This document shows positions 21,463-31,295 of a stretch of DNA of 64,000 nt, one piece after another; position 1 is the stretch's first letter; every line of letters starts with the position of its first letter. The position numbers and the translations under genes were made by a program. The notes under the pieces are model-generated. The model made no database searches. It saw nothing but the letters and a program-made list of their open reading frames with translations, and had not been told where the DNA came from. Where the stretch lies: the NCBI GenBank assembly GCA_945910005.1, contig OX246747.1:5824274-5888273 (forward strand). The letters run 5' to 3'. This DNA comes from Isoperla grammatica. Its lineage: Eukaryota; Arthropoda; Insecta; Plecoptera; Perlodidae.

Positions 21463-22293
21463 GAAACACTACGAATGGTTTTGGAGAGCCATATTGGCTA
21501 AAACATTTTACCTACACCTTCTATGTAACACAAAACTTCGATGACGACACAGATGACCCAAGAGAGATAATGACCATGAGTGACAAAAACATGCTACTGA
21601 CAGGCGAAGATATCTCCGACAAGATTATCGAAACAGCATTAAGCCTTCTGCATAAACAATTTCCTACTGTTAGTGGTCTCCAATCTCCAATCCTTGCCAC
21701 AAGGCATGGGTATTCAATAAGGAAGGATGACGTAATGCACGTACAAATCCACCACTTGGAGCAAGACAACCACTGGGTGACCACTGCAATGGAGCCACAC
21801 ATGGATAAGGTCTCTCTTCGACAGCCTGCCAAGAGATAAAGCTCCACTATTGGCTTCCGAATTGGAGCTGAAGGTTAGTCGAAATGTACAAAATGAAAAT
21901 ACCACTATAACTGTGAAGGTACCTGACGTAGTCAGGCAGAAGTACCGCATGTGTGGGTTACAAGCCATTGCATATGCAGTTGACCTCTGTGTCAATCAGA
22001 AATGGAGCCCAGCAAAATATAATAGTTTTTTAATGACTGCTCGTGAAATGCAATGTTTTGAATCCGGGATGATGACATGTTTCCCCAGATTGTCTACGGA
22101 CACCACTAAAGAACAATTTTCGCGAAGAAACAATTAAAGTATATTGCTCTTGCAGAATGCCACAGCATTTTGCAAAAAAGCAAGTTCAATGTTATATATG
22201 TAAACAATGGTTTCATTATGTCTGTGTGAACATCAGTTCCAAGCCAAAAGGAAAGTGGTTTTGTACAACCTGTACTTCATTGGTAAATTTATG
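21463..22293 (+). pseudogene. Ulp1-like (C48-type) cysteine protease plus PHD finger, transposon-associated, two frameshifts
   Basis: A splice-acceptor-like tgctctttcag precedes 21463. The first frame gives DISDKIIETALSLLHKQFPT and then HHLEQDNHWVTTA (catalytic His in NHW). After a one-base slip near 21820, FDSLPRD supplies the expected Asp. The next frame carries VVRQKYRMCGLQAIAYAVDL, with Cys in a CGL.AIA context as in Ulp1 peptidases (usually DCG). After a second slip near 22120 a Cys4-His-Cys3 PHD finger follows: YCSCRM, QCYICKQWFHYVC, GKWFCTTC, stop at about 22293. Such protease-PHD proteins accompany several animal DNA transposons; which one is unknown. The breaks make it a pseudogene. 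Confidence 0.6.
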
Positions 22294-22361
22294 AAAGAAT
22301 TGCATATCTACTATTTTCTAAGCTGTATGCTGGGCAGTTAATATAAATGAAGGGGACAAGT

Positions 22362-22690
22362 AGATTGCAGGGATCGCGACATCAGTTTGTCGTTAATAGC
22401 TCGGCCGCGACCCACGTAGGCTATATGTTTGGGCACACTTGCTATTCGGGGTGACGATACGCTTCGATTAACACCACCCGCGTTGACGTCACTAGGGCGG
22501 AACATATAGAGCGACGCCGATATTACATCAATATTGAAAAAAATTACACATTGCGACGTCGGTAAATCGTAAACAGCTCGTAAACCACCCACGTCGGCTA
22601 TATGTCTGAGGACATATTCTAATTTGGGGCGACGAGACGCTTCGATTAATACCACCCTCGTCGTCGTCGCCTAGACCTAACATCAAGATC
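22362..22690. repeat. Two diverged copies of a repeat of about 170 bp, related to 41760-41900
   Basis: Two successive blocks share cgacccacgtaggctatatg / ccacccacgtcggctatatg, then gggcac or ggacat, then gacgatacgcttcgatta / gacgagacgcttcgatta. The motif cgacccacgtcagccacatg recurs in each 5.67-kb unit (for example 41869-41888). It is an interspersed repeat of unknown class. Confidence 0.6.
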
Positions 22691-22860
22691 GACGTCTATT
22701 TGTCATTAAGCTTGTAGGCCGGCAATGGCTCCGATCGAGAGAGCGAGCGGGCGTGTGTGCCGGCGATGTTTAGTACGTAGCTCTCCCGCCGGCCGTTGCG
22801 ATGTACTGAGCGCCGCTCGGCGAGACCGCTGGACCCATATAATGGGTCAAGGACCAAAAA
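22691..22860. other. Short GC-rich, partly palindromic segment
   Basis: GC-rich sequence with gccggcgatg, cccgccggccgttgcg and cgccgctcggcgag words that can pair locally. No gene is seen. It lies directly before a SINE copy. Confidence 0.35.
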
Positions 22861-22876
22861 AAGGAGTTTTAATAAA

Positions 22877-23188
22877 TGATTGATTAATGGGGCTTAACGT
22901 CTCATATTTATGCAACGATGGCTAATAGAGACGATGAGCGGGTGATAATGAAGATGAGAAAGATGATAATGAAGAGTAAAGCCACATCCGAATCAGATCC
23001 ATTGTACGTCGCGGGAGTCGTCATACGGGAGTCCAGCAAGGGAGGGCAGGGCCGAGTGGGAGGAGAAATATTCAATGGGACAGTGGGGTGGGGGGGGGAT
23101 GGGGATTGGGGTGTGGACTGCACTTCGTCTGACTTCTCCTCCTCGACCAGTCCGGTGGCAGTCGATAAGGTGGCAGTCCCTAGGCAGG
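22877..23188 (+). mobile_element. SINE-like element, shortened type I copy with target duplication
   Basis: Flanked by aaggagttttaataaat (22861-22877) and aaggagttttaaataaat (from 23189), one base apart in length. The 3' part is deleted: after gaccagtccgg it jumps to tggcagtcgataaggtggca and ends taggcagg. Confidence 0.82.
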
Positions 23189-23505
23189 AAGGAGTTTTAA
23201 ATAAATTAAAATTATCACGCAAAGATTTGAAAAATCTATAAAGGCCAGGGCATTGAAAAATTGTTTTTTCTGTAGGATGGTTAAAACCAGCAGCTTCTAG
23301 CACAAACAATGCCCCTGGGAACCCCCCTCCCCCTTCAATCTCAAAACCTTCGTTATAAAAAGCAACAAACGATCCCGATCTTTGTTCGATACCCCGATTA
23401 CGCTGGATACTATACCCAAATCTTTTACAACTATTAAAACCCAACCACGATTTTTTATTATTCAACTTCCCCAAATTCAACTCACTAATTGTTAAATTTT
23501 CTAGG

Positions 23506-23823
23506 TTCTAGTCAGTTTGCGTCTACTAGCTACTAAAAGTTTCCAGAGTGTAATCGGCAAAATTCACTACCACATGATACATCAGTCCACCGTGAGCCGG
23601 ACACTTCACATGTTTTGTAATGCCTTATGCACAATAATGCCACATCACATCAGATTTCCAACCACACAAAAGGAAAAAGTGGCATTCAACTCTGCAAATA
23701 ACTTCCCTGGAGTTATCGGGTGTATTGATGGTACACATATACCGATCAAGAAGCCATCTCGAGCTGATGCTTTCAATTTTATGAATAGAAAGTCCTATTA
23801 TTCATTGAATGTTCAAGGGGTGA
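23506..23823 (+). pseudogene. PIF/Harbinger (HARBI1-like) transposase, N-terminal half
   Basis: After a polypyrimidine acceptor (ttgttaaattttctag) the frame opens with VLVSLRLLATKSFQSVIG and then STVSRTLHMFCNALC. It reaches FPGVIGCIDGTHIPIKKPSR (first catalytic Asp in IDGTHI), then NRKSYYSLNVQG at 23823. The protein stops there, exactly where the DDE_Tnp_4 domain normally continues VCDA. The remaining half is at 32818-33403. The next bases, GTGAGAATT, could be a donor site but also resemble SINE-family sequence. Confidence 0.88.
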
Positions 23824-23867
23824 GAATTGGGGGCTTTTTGGAGGAAAGGGGCAAGTAGGAGGGTACG
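23824..23867 (+). repeat. Scrap of the type I SINE middle region
   Basis: gaattgggggctttttggag then gaaaggggcaagtaggaggg matches the variant middle of the copy at 20215-20260. It lies between the HARBI1-like exon and the next SINE copy. Confidence 0.7.
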
Positions 23868-24170
23868 TTGATTGATTGATTGATTAATGGGGCTTAACGT
23901 CTCATATGTATGCAACTATGGCTAATCGAGACGATGAGTGGGTGATAATGAAGATGAGAAAGATGGTGATGAAGAATAAAGACACATCCAAACTTGATCC
24001 ATTGTACGTCGCGTGGGTCGTCATACGGGAGTCCAGCAAGGGAGGGCAGGCCAAATGGGAGGAGAAATATTCAGTGGGACAGTGGGGGGGAAAGGAACAG
24101 GATCTCCTTCTGTCGCCTCTTACGACTAGCAGAGTCACTCTCTGGGCCTATTCTAACCCGGGCCGAGACG
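23868..24170 (+). mobile_element. SINE-like element, type II copy
   Basis: Head ttgattgattgattgattaa, complete middle (cattgtacgtcgcgtgggtc) and type II end (ctgtcgcctcttacgactag to cgggccgagacg). No clear flanking duplication is visible. Confidence 0.8.
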
Positions 24171-24304
24171 ATCATTGCATCCTGATGTTATATTATTTTA
24201 TTATTTTAAATAGAAACTGAATATTTTCTTACTAAATTGCGGTTAAAGTTAAAATTCCAAAACTTGTATCCGGTGACGACCTTGTTAGTGCCGATCGTGT
24301 TGTA

Positions 24305-24517
24305 TTGAGAGATTCACTTCGCTACGCTCGCGACGAGTGCGAGGTGGTGGGCCTCGTCACGGCGGGTGTCCTCGGCCGGGCAGTCCGGCATAAGTGCCCC
24401 TACTGCGGCAGCTGCACCGCCTCCCTCACGCAGCACCACATCCGGTACCACAAGGTACCGGGTAAACTCGCGGCGCTGCGCACACAGCGACATAAGCAAA
24501 ACGCACACACACAATAG
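24305..24517 (+). other. Small ORF with a C2H2-like motif
   Basis: The 70-aa frame contains HKCPYCGSCTASLTQHHIRY and a following H, a Cys-x2-Cys spacing and His pair that could form one C2H2 finger, in a stretch more GC-rich than its surroundings. The local region 24290-24700 has long open frames in several phases. It may be a fragment of a transposon protein; no family is assigned. Confidence 0.3.
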
Positions 24518-24790
24518 TTGTACGGGACGCCAACAACGCCTGGTTGTTGCACTCTACTGGTGCACAACACCGAATACAAACACCAGCAAGACAAAGGGCT
24601 CATTTGGAGAACTCCTCGAGTTAAGACGGATAAAAACTCAAAGCGCCATGCCCAGGAGTGGACCGGGTGGGCGGTATGTTCGCGCCAAGACGTAGTTTTG
24701 ATTTGAGTTGTTCGCATTACGTCATTTACTTTCCCCTCTACGTATTTTCGTTCCCTTACTATCTCGTACCGATCCCGCAATAGTAGGCTG

Positions 24791-24831
24791 TCTCAGAAAA
24801 TCATCTCTAATCTCAGAGAGATTTTCTGAGA
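24791..24831. other. Perfect 12-bp hairpin
   Basis: TCTCAGAAAATC (24791-24802) and GATTTTCTGAGA (24820-24831) are exact reverse complements around a 17-base loop that contains a further ATCTCT/AGAGAT pairing. It could be the end of a foldback element or a structured RNA; nothing else supports either. Confidence 0.5.
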
Positions 24832-24849
24832 GACGATGCTTTCGCATTA

Positions 24850-25915
24850 AACGACACAAAATTCAAGAAATTTTTCAGAATGGCTAAGCAATTGGCTGGC
24901 AATCTTATTGAAACTCCTCAAAATGTTATGCCCCGACAACGACGTAGTTCGGCCATTGATGTTAGGACTTTGGTATGTCAATGAATTAAAACATTTAATG
25001 AAGCATACGTTAAAGAAACCACTAGACAAAAGTAGATGTAATGCACAGTTAGCTTTTTGAAAAATATTAAAATACCCAAATATTATATAAATATTAAAAT
25101 TAACCAAAATTAATTTAAAATAATATGTCAAGTTTAAATATAAAGAGTAAAGTACACATCAAATCATAAAACACAATAGAAATACTCAGATACTGTAATA
25201 TTAATTACTGCCACCAACTACCGACCGTTGACTGACGCATACGAACGCTTAATATCACCCATCCCCATCCCCATGGATAAATTCGCACGACTTTATCCGC
25301 ATGAAACCCGGGCCCATGGCTCGAGTCCCCACTGTAATTTTTAACGATTCAATTCCTACGCAGGTTTGCTAAAGAATTGCCAATCTATCCTCGCGTAAGA
25401 CGAGTAAAACTGCAACTATTACCACTTTGCTACATACACACACAAGTATCACAATTGGTTTTATTTTCCTCTATTTATTTATTTACTTTTTTCTGCATGT
25501 GCATAATATATGAAAATACATAATACAGGTCTAGTATTTATTGCGTACGGTTATTAAATCATGAATGCCGAGGGGAAACTATCTCGTTAGGCCTTTCCGA
25601 CTCTACATAATACATGGTGATTGTTACCCGCATACAATTTTGAAGGATTTCAAGATGTAATTTCCAAAGTATCACATTAACCTCCAGCACATCTATCTAG
25701 TCGATGGAAAAAATAACTCCTTATTAGAGAACCACTCCTTTATATGTAGAAATGTTTTAACCAAGAATTAGATCCAGAGTATCTGTCTGGGAAGCAAAAG
25801 GCTCCAGGTTCAATTTTTGTTGTTGTAACTGAAGTATCTACTCAGAACGAATCTTAATTCCACACGCGTACGAATAATGGTCGCATTTCCGAACGCTCTT
25901 GAAGCGGCAAAGACT
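24850..25915. other. AT-rich region without recognised genes
   Basis: About 1 kb with scattered short ORFs and no recognised family. Confidence 0.45.
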
Positions 25916-25916
25916 C

Positions 25917-26100
25917 GAAAATGAGCGGGTGATAATGAAGATGAGAAAGATGATAATAAAGAATAAAGCCAAATCCGAATCAGATCCATTGTACGTCGCG
26001 TGGGTCGTCATACGGGAGTCCAGCAAGGGTGGGCAGGGCCAAGTGTGAGGATAAATATTCAGTGGGACAGTGGGAGGGAAGGGACAGGGTCTCTTTTCGT
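25917..26100 (+). mobile_element. SINE-like element, 5' and 3' truncated
   Basis: Starts inside the family at aaaatgagcgggtgataatg and runs through the middle (cattgtacgtcgcgtgggtc) to gacagggtctcttttcgtcc, the beginning of the type II 3' end, which is lost. Confidence 0.8.
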
Positions 26101-26710
26101 CCCGCATCTCTACCTTCTACAGGAGTGAGAGTTTACACGAGTCAACTGCACACACCCTTGGTTGCGACGAGAACCACTCTTGAAGTCACTAGGTCGGAGT
26201 TCTGAAGATGACTGATGCTCCTGCCTGGCAGCGCGCTGCTTATATAGCCCGAAAGCCTAAATCAACGTTTCAATAGTCTGAAAATGTGTATCATTGAGTT
26301 TTGTGCACAAGCGAGTTTACACTAACCATTATAAATAATGTTTTACTAACATTAATTTTTGGTTCCCAAAGCAAAACAATGCCTATTTCTGTCTTTAATT
26401 AGATTTTAAGAACTTAGATCGACATTATAATAGTCTGATACGCATTTAAATCCACATTACCATGGTTGGGAAGTAAATGTCATTCTCTCGTGACGAGTGT
26501 AGTTATGGAAACATTTTACCGTCTATTATTATAATTAATACCTTGCTAAACATAAATAATTGGTGCCCTATGTAAAACAAAGCCCATTTCTGTCTTAAAT
26601 TGGATTATAAGAACTTAATCGACCTTATGATAGTCTGATACCTCCTCCTCCTCCTCCTGGGTTGTTAATTGCAACAATAACGCACATTTGTTGTTAACTC
26701 ATTCAGCTCA
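26101..26710. other. AT-rich region with an internally repeated segment
   Basis: No gene is seen. The stretches gcctatttctgtctttaatt and gcccatttctgtcttaaatt, each followed by agattttaagaactta or ggattataagaactta and then tagtctgatac, recur at about 26385 and 26581: a diverged tandem duplication of about 196 bp. A (CTC)6 run sits at about 26641. Confidence 0.55.
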
Positions 26711-26714
26711 TTAG

Positions 26715-26936
26715 GATAGATTGTCTGTATGTCTGAAACATTTCACAGCAGACTCCTTCGCGAGGCGTGATTGCCATAATAAGTTGAATTGGAATGCAGT
26801 TCCTACATTGGATGGTAAGTTGTTGCATGACAAGATATTAATAGACGCGGAGGTGGAGGACGTTTCAGATGAAGACGTTGCTGTTGTGGTGGGATTACGC
26901 CTAATAATGATTCCCCAGTTAACAATCCATCGATAG
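26715..26936 (+). pseudogene. C-terminal part of a THAP zinc-finger domain
   Basis: The frame reads SVCLKHFTADSFARRD and then LNWNAVPTLDG. C-x-K-H-F followed by a downstream AVPT is the second half of a THAP domain (C2CH, AVPTIF box), found in P-element-like and other transposases. The N-terminal Cys pair is not present and an in-frame stop lies just upstream, so it is a remnant. An acidic tail (EVEDVSDEDVAVVVG) follows. Confidence 0.55.
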
Positions 26937-27157
26937 CGTCCGTAAATAGTACTCCTCTTAATTGTGTACCCAACTTCGTAAATAACACTGCGCCAGCGCC
27001 TGAATCCGCATCGCGAAAAGATACGTGTATACTAAATGCCCCGTTAAAAACTAGGAAGCAGAACTACGACATAACGCCGAAATGGAATGTACCTCTAACA
27101 ACATGCCTACAAGTACAACGTCAGTAGAGTGGGAGGCACTTCCAGCCAGGGAATTTC

Positions 27158-27238
27158 CCAAGATGGCGGCGGGTTTTTCCCAAGATGGCGGCGGGTTTTT
27201 CCCAATATGGCGGCGGGGTTTTTTCCAAGATGGCGGAC
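27158..27238 (+). repeat. Four tandem TTTTTCCCAAGATGGCGGCG units
   Basis: Roughly 20-bp units with AAGATGGCGGC or a near variant (one reads aatatggcgg). The core matches the consensus of the zinc-finger factor YY1 and its insect homologue Pho. A single further unit lies at 27774-27790. Confidence 0.85.
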
Positions 27239-27304
27239 ATAGGTCAAGAGTGGGACCACTTTCAACCTAAGTTTGGCTTAATATTGTCACATTTTGAAAA
27301 AAAG

Positions 27305-27390
27305 TGCGACGACCGTGATTTCGTGCCCGAGCAGTTTGGACCTCGCCATTACTGTCACGGTGCATAATACCACTCGGCTATCACGCCTGT
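27305..27390 (-). repeat. tRNA-derived sequence, copy 1
   Basis: On the minus strand this reads gtgatagccgagtggtatta, with a perfect Pol III A box (TAGCCGAGTGG) and a weaker B-box-like ggtccaaac about 40 bases later. The context resembles tRNA-Leu/Ser. It is a diverged SINE head or tRNA pseudogene; no cloverleaf is intact. Confidence 0.45.
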
Positions 27391-27909
27391 TACAGTGTAA
27401 GGGGTAAATGCCGTATATAACTTTCACCGTGACCTTCAATGACGGACTTGTTCGTCAGCACGCTATTATCGACGATGGTAGCGCTATCTAGTTGTGAATA
27501 AAGTAATTATAACCGCAAGCTACTCGACTTCGATATTGTCCTGATGACATGTTGGGAAATACCCGGGAATACGCGAGCTCTAGAAGATTGGAATGTGTAA
27601 TTAGGGTAATTGGGGGACAAATTTATCTCGTTGCTACATGTAGATGAAACCTGATAAGCCAGCCTAGGTAATTTTGATAAACTTGGAAATAAATTGTGTG
27701 TTGTCCATTGACGTCACAGAAAAGCCAGCCTACCACGTGACAATTATTTTATATTGTCACATGGCGTCGGGTTTTTTCCAAGATGGCGGACAGAGTGTGA
27801 CCAGAGGGGAGAAACCCCTCCCCTTCACGGGGCAGCTATTTTGTATTTTCAAATAGTGCGCGCCGAGACTAACGCACTCTATCCGTCAAGTGTACAACTG
27901 ATGTACCAC

Positions 27910-28045
27910 GTGACAATTATTTAATATTGTCACATTTTGAAAAAAAAAATAAATTGTGATGACCGTGATTACGTGCCCGAGCAGATTGGATCCAGCCATT
28001 ACTGTCTCGGTGCACTTAACCACTAGGCTATAACAACTAATGGAA
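27910..28045 (-). repeat. tRNA-derived sequence, copy 2
   Basis: Minus strand: gttatagcctagtggttaag, with A box TAGCCTAGTGG and B-like ggatccaatc. It aligns with the copy at 27305-27390 through gtgcccgagcag and gtgcac(c)g. The short inverted motif gtgacaat...attgtcac lies just 5' of it on the plus strand (27907-27935) and again at 27738-27766. Confidence 0.5.
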
Positions 28046-28127
28046 TGTTATAGGTAATTGGTATATTATAAGCTGTGCGTCTGACGTGTTGGGAAATGCC
28101 CGGGATCAAAATTTTAATTCCGTGGCG

Positions 28128-28425
28128 CGAGTGCGCGCGCATTTGTTTTCGTAGCACCACCTAGTAGTGAAAATAAAAACTATAATTTCGGTCGGTAAAC
28201 GAAGCTCATTACCGACATCACCGCCTTGGTAACGCGGCAAGGACACCGGCTTGGTGGTTGTACTGCGTTTCAAGTTATGGCCGACATTGCACGGTGGTGC
28301 AAGTGCACGCGCATTTGTTTAGGTAGCCCCACCTAGTAGTGAAAATAGAAACTATAAATTCAGTTGGTAAAAGAAGCTCATTACCGACATCACCGCCTTG
28401 GTAACGCTACATGATCTGGTGGCCG
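28128..28425. repeat. Tandem duplication of about 165 bp
   Basis: Segments 28128-28240 and 28293-28415 match through gcgcatttgtttt/gcgcatttgttta, caccacctagtagtgaaaat / ccccacctagtagtgaaaat, and aagctcattaccgacatcac then cgccttggtaacg. They differ at roughly one base in ten. Confidence 0.8.
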
Positions 28426-28429
28426 AAAA

Positions 28430-29532
28430 TGAATTTAGCGGTAAATGACCGTTTGCCGGGAATTCCTCAAAATCTGGAGTTTCCAATAATGTTGGAATAG
28501 CCCTCAGTTCATTTGAATGGCTCATTCATATTTGTACGTTCATGCATACAAGTTACGCAGGTGCTGTGTATTATAAGTGCAATGAAGAATGATGGTGATG
28601 ATGATAGAAGCATATCGTCTATGTCTACGGTACGAAGAGGCCCAAATCAAGTAACTTTACACACAACTAAATATTTAATATTATAATAACGAAATTATTG
28701 TATAGAATAATATATTATATTTTTAAGTTTTAACCATTAATTCCTTGTTAAAATGCAGATGCAATAAAATACCCCATGCTTTAAAAGCATTTTAAAATAT
28801 TACAGTCTAAATGAGTTATTATTTAATAGAGTTTAATTAAAATATAGATATAAAATGCAAAGCATTTAAACTGATTACAGTTACAACAATTATTTGAGTT
28901 TTATTAAATATTAAATACAAAATATTATTAAAATTGAAAAAAATATACATAAAACTATTGATAAAAATTATATGTCATGAGTCACAGTTTAAAGACAAAA
29001 TAGGAATATGGATGGGTAAATTACCTTTTCTAGTCAAGACTTGATAATGTATGTAAATCAATTCATATTTATTAAAAATACAAACAAAAGTACATGAATG
29101 ATACAGGTAGTAAAATGAAAAAAACAGTGTACATTTTGTTTCTATGGTGCTAGGTCTAGGCCCTAGGACTGCTTAATATTCTATGCATTAGATAATAGGC
29201 CTATACTAATAATAATAATATGGATTCAATTCCATTACTTCTTGGCTTAGGAATAAGTAAACGGTGACTTTGGAGCCGTCCTGGCAACGAAGCACTCAAT
29301 AAATTCAAAGTTGTTCTGAATCGGCCTTGTTGATTCTGGCATTTGTCCGCAGGTGTTCGCACTGTCCAATCACTGATTCATATGTTTCGTATTTGAAATA
29401 TCGATCTTTGATTGGTTATCGCTCACTCGTCGATGGTGTTCGAAGCCTACAGGGTTGGTTTAGTCACTTTCAATTAAAGTCCCCCACTGCAAATCAGTTT
29501 AGTTACTGAGTGGGTAGACTCTAAATGTGAAT

Positions 29533-29560
<28 letters not shown>
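28430..29560. other. AT-rich core of the inverted repeat; (ATTT)n microsatellite at its end
   Basis: No gene is recognised. At 29531-29564 there is an (ATTT)n run, which on the minus strand is an (AAAT)n tail of the sort that ends many non-LTR elements; the ORF at 29658-29942 lies just upstream on that strand. Confidence 0.5.
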
Positions 29561-29563
<3 letters not shown>

Positions 29564-29657
29564 TAGGCATAGGGCCTACTTAACGTTTGCACACAATTAC
29601 ATAACAAATTTTGTTATTGAAAACCCTGTACACTAGGTCTAGCCGTACATGTAAAGC

Positions 29658-29942
29658 CTATCTAGGCCAAGGTGAAGAATCTGAAAGTAACTGCTGCATG
29701 TCACTTACAATCGTTTCTGGACCAAGTTTAATAAGGATGTACCTGAATTCCTTAGTTACACATTCATTTTCACAGTCCAAATTCATTACACACTTTCTTA
29801 CTAATCGTTCAAGTGAAACAGGCTTATTTTCTTCTTCTCCTGCAAACTCATTGATATATGTGTCATATTTATTTCTCGTTCCGTCAACAAAATCACAATA
29901 CCATTCGTTAAGTTGTCTATAATGTGTCTCGTGGTCTTGCAT
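29658..29942 (-). other. Unrecognised 94-aa ORF upstream of an (AAAT)n tail
   Basis: The minus-strand frame starts MQDHETHYRQLNEWYCDFVD and is acidic, with CVMNLDCENECVTKEF. It has a normal amino-acid mix, unlike the AT-rich frames around it. The (AAAT)n tail about 100 bases 3' suggests it belongs to a minus-strand retroelement or captured cDNA. It is not assigned to a family. Confidence 0.3.
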
Positions 29943-30335
29943 TATACTGGTTACTAGTACTTAGTATTTCATTACATTTTTACAGGATACTTCACTTAAA
30001 TAAACACCTTGTTTAACATCAAACAATGATCTTATTCCTAGAAACACCTTTCCCTGGTAGGCCTACATCTTCATAAACAAGACATGATTAGACAAATATT
30101 TATCATCTAGTTTGTCCACTTCTTCCTGGTTAAGGGTAAAAACATATGATGTCAATAGTCCAAATTCACGTTGTACATCACTCGTACACTTGGCGGATAG
30201 AGTGCGCTAGTATCGAGGCGCAAAATTTGAAAATACAAAATGGCCGACGAGGGTGGGGAAGGGGGGTGGGGCCCTCCCTACCCCTCCCCTCCCACATAGG
30301 TCACACAAGAGTCAAGTGGCCGCCATCTTGAGAAA

Positions 30336-30420
30336 TTCAAAATTTCGAAAATCCAAAATTCGAAAATTCAAAAATCCAAAATTTGAAAATTTCGAAAATC
30401 CAAAATTCAAAACTCCAAAA
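30336..30420. repeat. Degenerate AAAATCC/AAATTC minisatellite
   Basis: Irregular repeats of gaaaatccaaaattc fill the gap between the inner and outer right arms of the inverted repeat. Confidence 0.7.
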
Positions 30421-30457
30421 ATTGACCTTAGGTTAAAAGTGGTCCCACTCTTGTCCG

Positions 30458-30572
30458 ATGGCCGCCATCTTGGAAAATACCCACCGCCATCTTGAAAAAA
30501 AACCGCCGCCACCTTGGGAAAAACCCGCCGCCATCTTGGGAAAAAACCGCCGCCATCTTGGGAAAAACCCCG
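30458..30572 (-). repeat. Right-arm cluster of CCGCCATCTTGGGAAAAA units
   Basis: Five to six units of about 20 bp, each holding GCCGCCATCTTG or a variant (one has gccaccttgg). They are the reverse complement of the left-arm units, so the YY1-type cores point the opposite way. Confidence 0.85.
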
Positions 30573-30599
30573 GATTCAGGTGCCCTACTCTCTACTCAC

Positions 30600-31260
30600 A
30601 GCAATGTGGATGTAGTTCCCCTGTATTTAGTTGCGAAATCGAGCGATGAAAAGACAAATTTTACAAAGGTTTATCCTTTGATTATTCAAAAATCGTTAGA
30701 CGATGCATTGGGGGTTGTTTCCTCCACAAAAAAGTTGCGCGATGGTACTTTGCTCGTCCATTGTGCAACTGAATAGCAAGCAAAGAAACTGTTGGGGAAA
30801 ACATGTCTATGTTCTCTCCCAATAAATGTTCAAGGGCACCGTTCTTTAAATGTGTGTAAAGGAGTTGTCTCTTGCTTTGATGTCTTAAACTCAACTGTTA
30901 AGGAGATCAAAGAGGCTTTGTTAAGTTATAAAGTGGTTGACGTAACAAGGATCTTCAGTAGAAAAAATGGAGCTTTGTCTCCCACACCGGCATTAATTAT
31001 ATCTTTCGCATTGCCTGCTCTACCGGCAGACATCAAAATTGCGTATTATAATCTAAAAGTTCGGCCATATAAACCAAATCCGATGCGCTGTTTTCGATGC
31101 CAGTTGTTTGGCCATCCACAAACTCGTTGCAATGAGAATGAAGTATGTCCCGACTGTGGTTTGCCAGCACAGTAGTCTCCAAGTGTGGGGGAAATGTGCT
31201 GAGAAAATTGCAAGGGAAAGCACTCGGCTCGCTCTCGTCAATGCCCAATGTGAAAGCGAG
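30600..31260 (+). pseudogene. I-clade LINE ORF1 (gag-like), N-terminal part and zinc knuckle
   Basis: The frames give VPLYLVAKSSDEKTNFTKVY and PLIIQKSLDDALG, then KKLRDGTLLVH. After an in-frame stop (about 30772) they continue LLGKTCLCSLPINVQGHRSL and SCFDVLNSTVKEI. Next come LPADIKIAYYNLKVRPYKPN and the knuckle CFRCQLFGHPQTRC with CPDCGLP. This is the ORF1 plan of I-clade elements common in arthropods: an RRM-like region followed by CCHC. It starts right at the end of the inverted repeat. Confidence 0.82.
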
Positions 31261-31295
31261 AGCAGGCTATACTAGAACTAACGGTTATTTCGAAA

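Larger units (their letters stand above)
27120..30600. mobile_element. Large imperfect inverted repeat (about 3.5 kb) with YY1-type motif clusters in its arms
   Basis: Two nested pairs of inverted segments define it. The outer pair is 27150-27275 with 30422-30570, sharing ggcgg, agagtgggaccacttt and caacctaag as reverse complements. The inner pair is 27771-27893 with 30187-30335, sharing ccaagatggcgg, attttgtattttcaaat and cgcactctatccg. Between them lies AT-rich, mostly non-coding sequence. The layout fits a foldback or long-TIR non-autonomous DNA element. The ends are blurred and target duplications were not found. Confidence 0.55.

Noticed and set aside
27158..30572. Concluding that YY1/Pho regulates this locus
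   Set aside because: The motif match is clear, but it is inside repeats and binding cannot be judged from sequence; kept as a hypothesis only.
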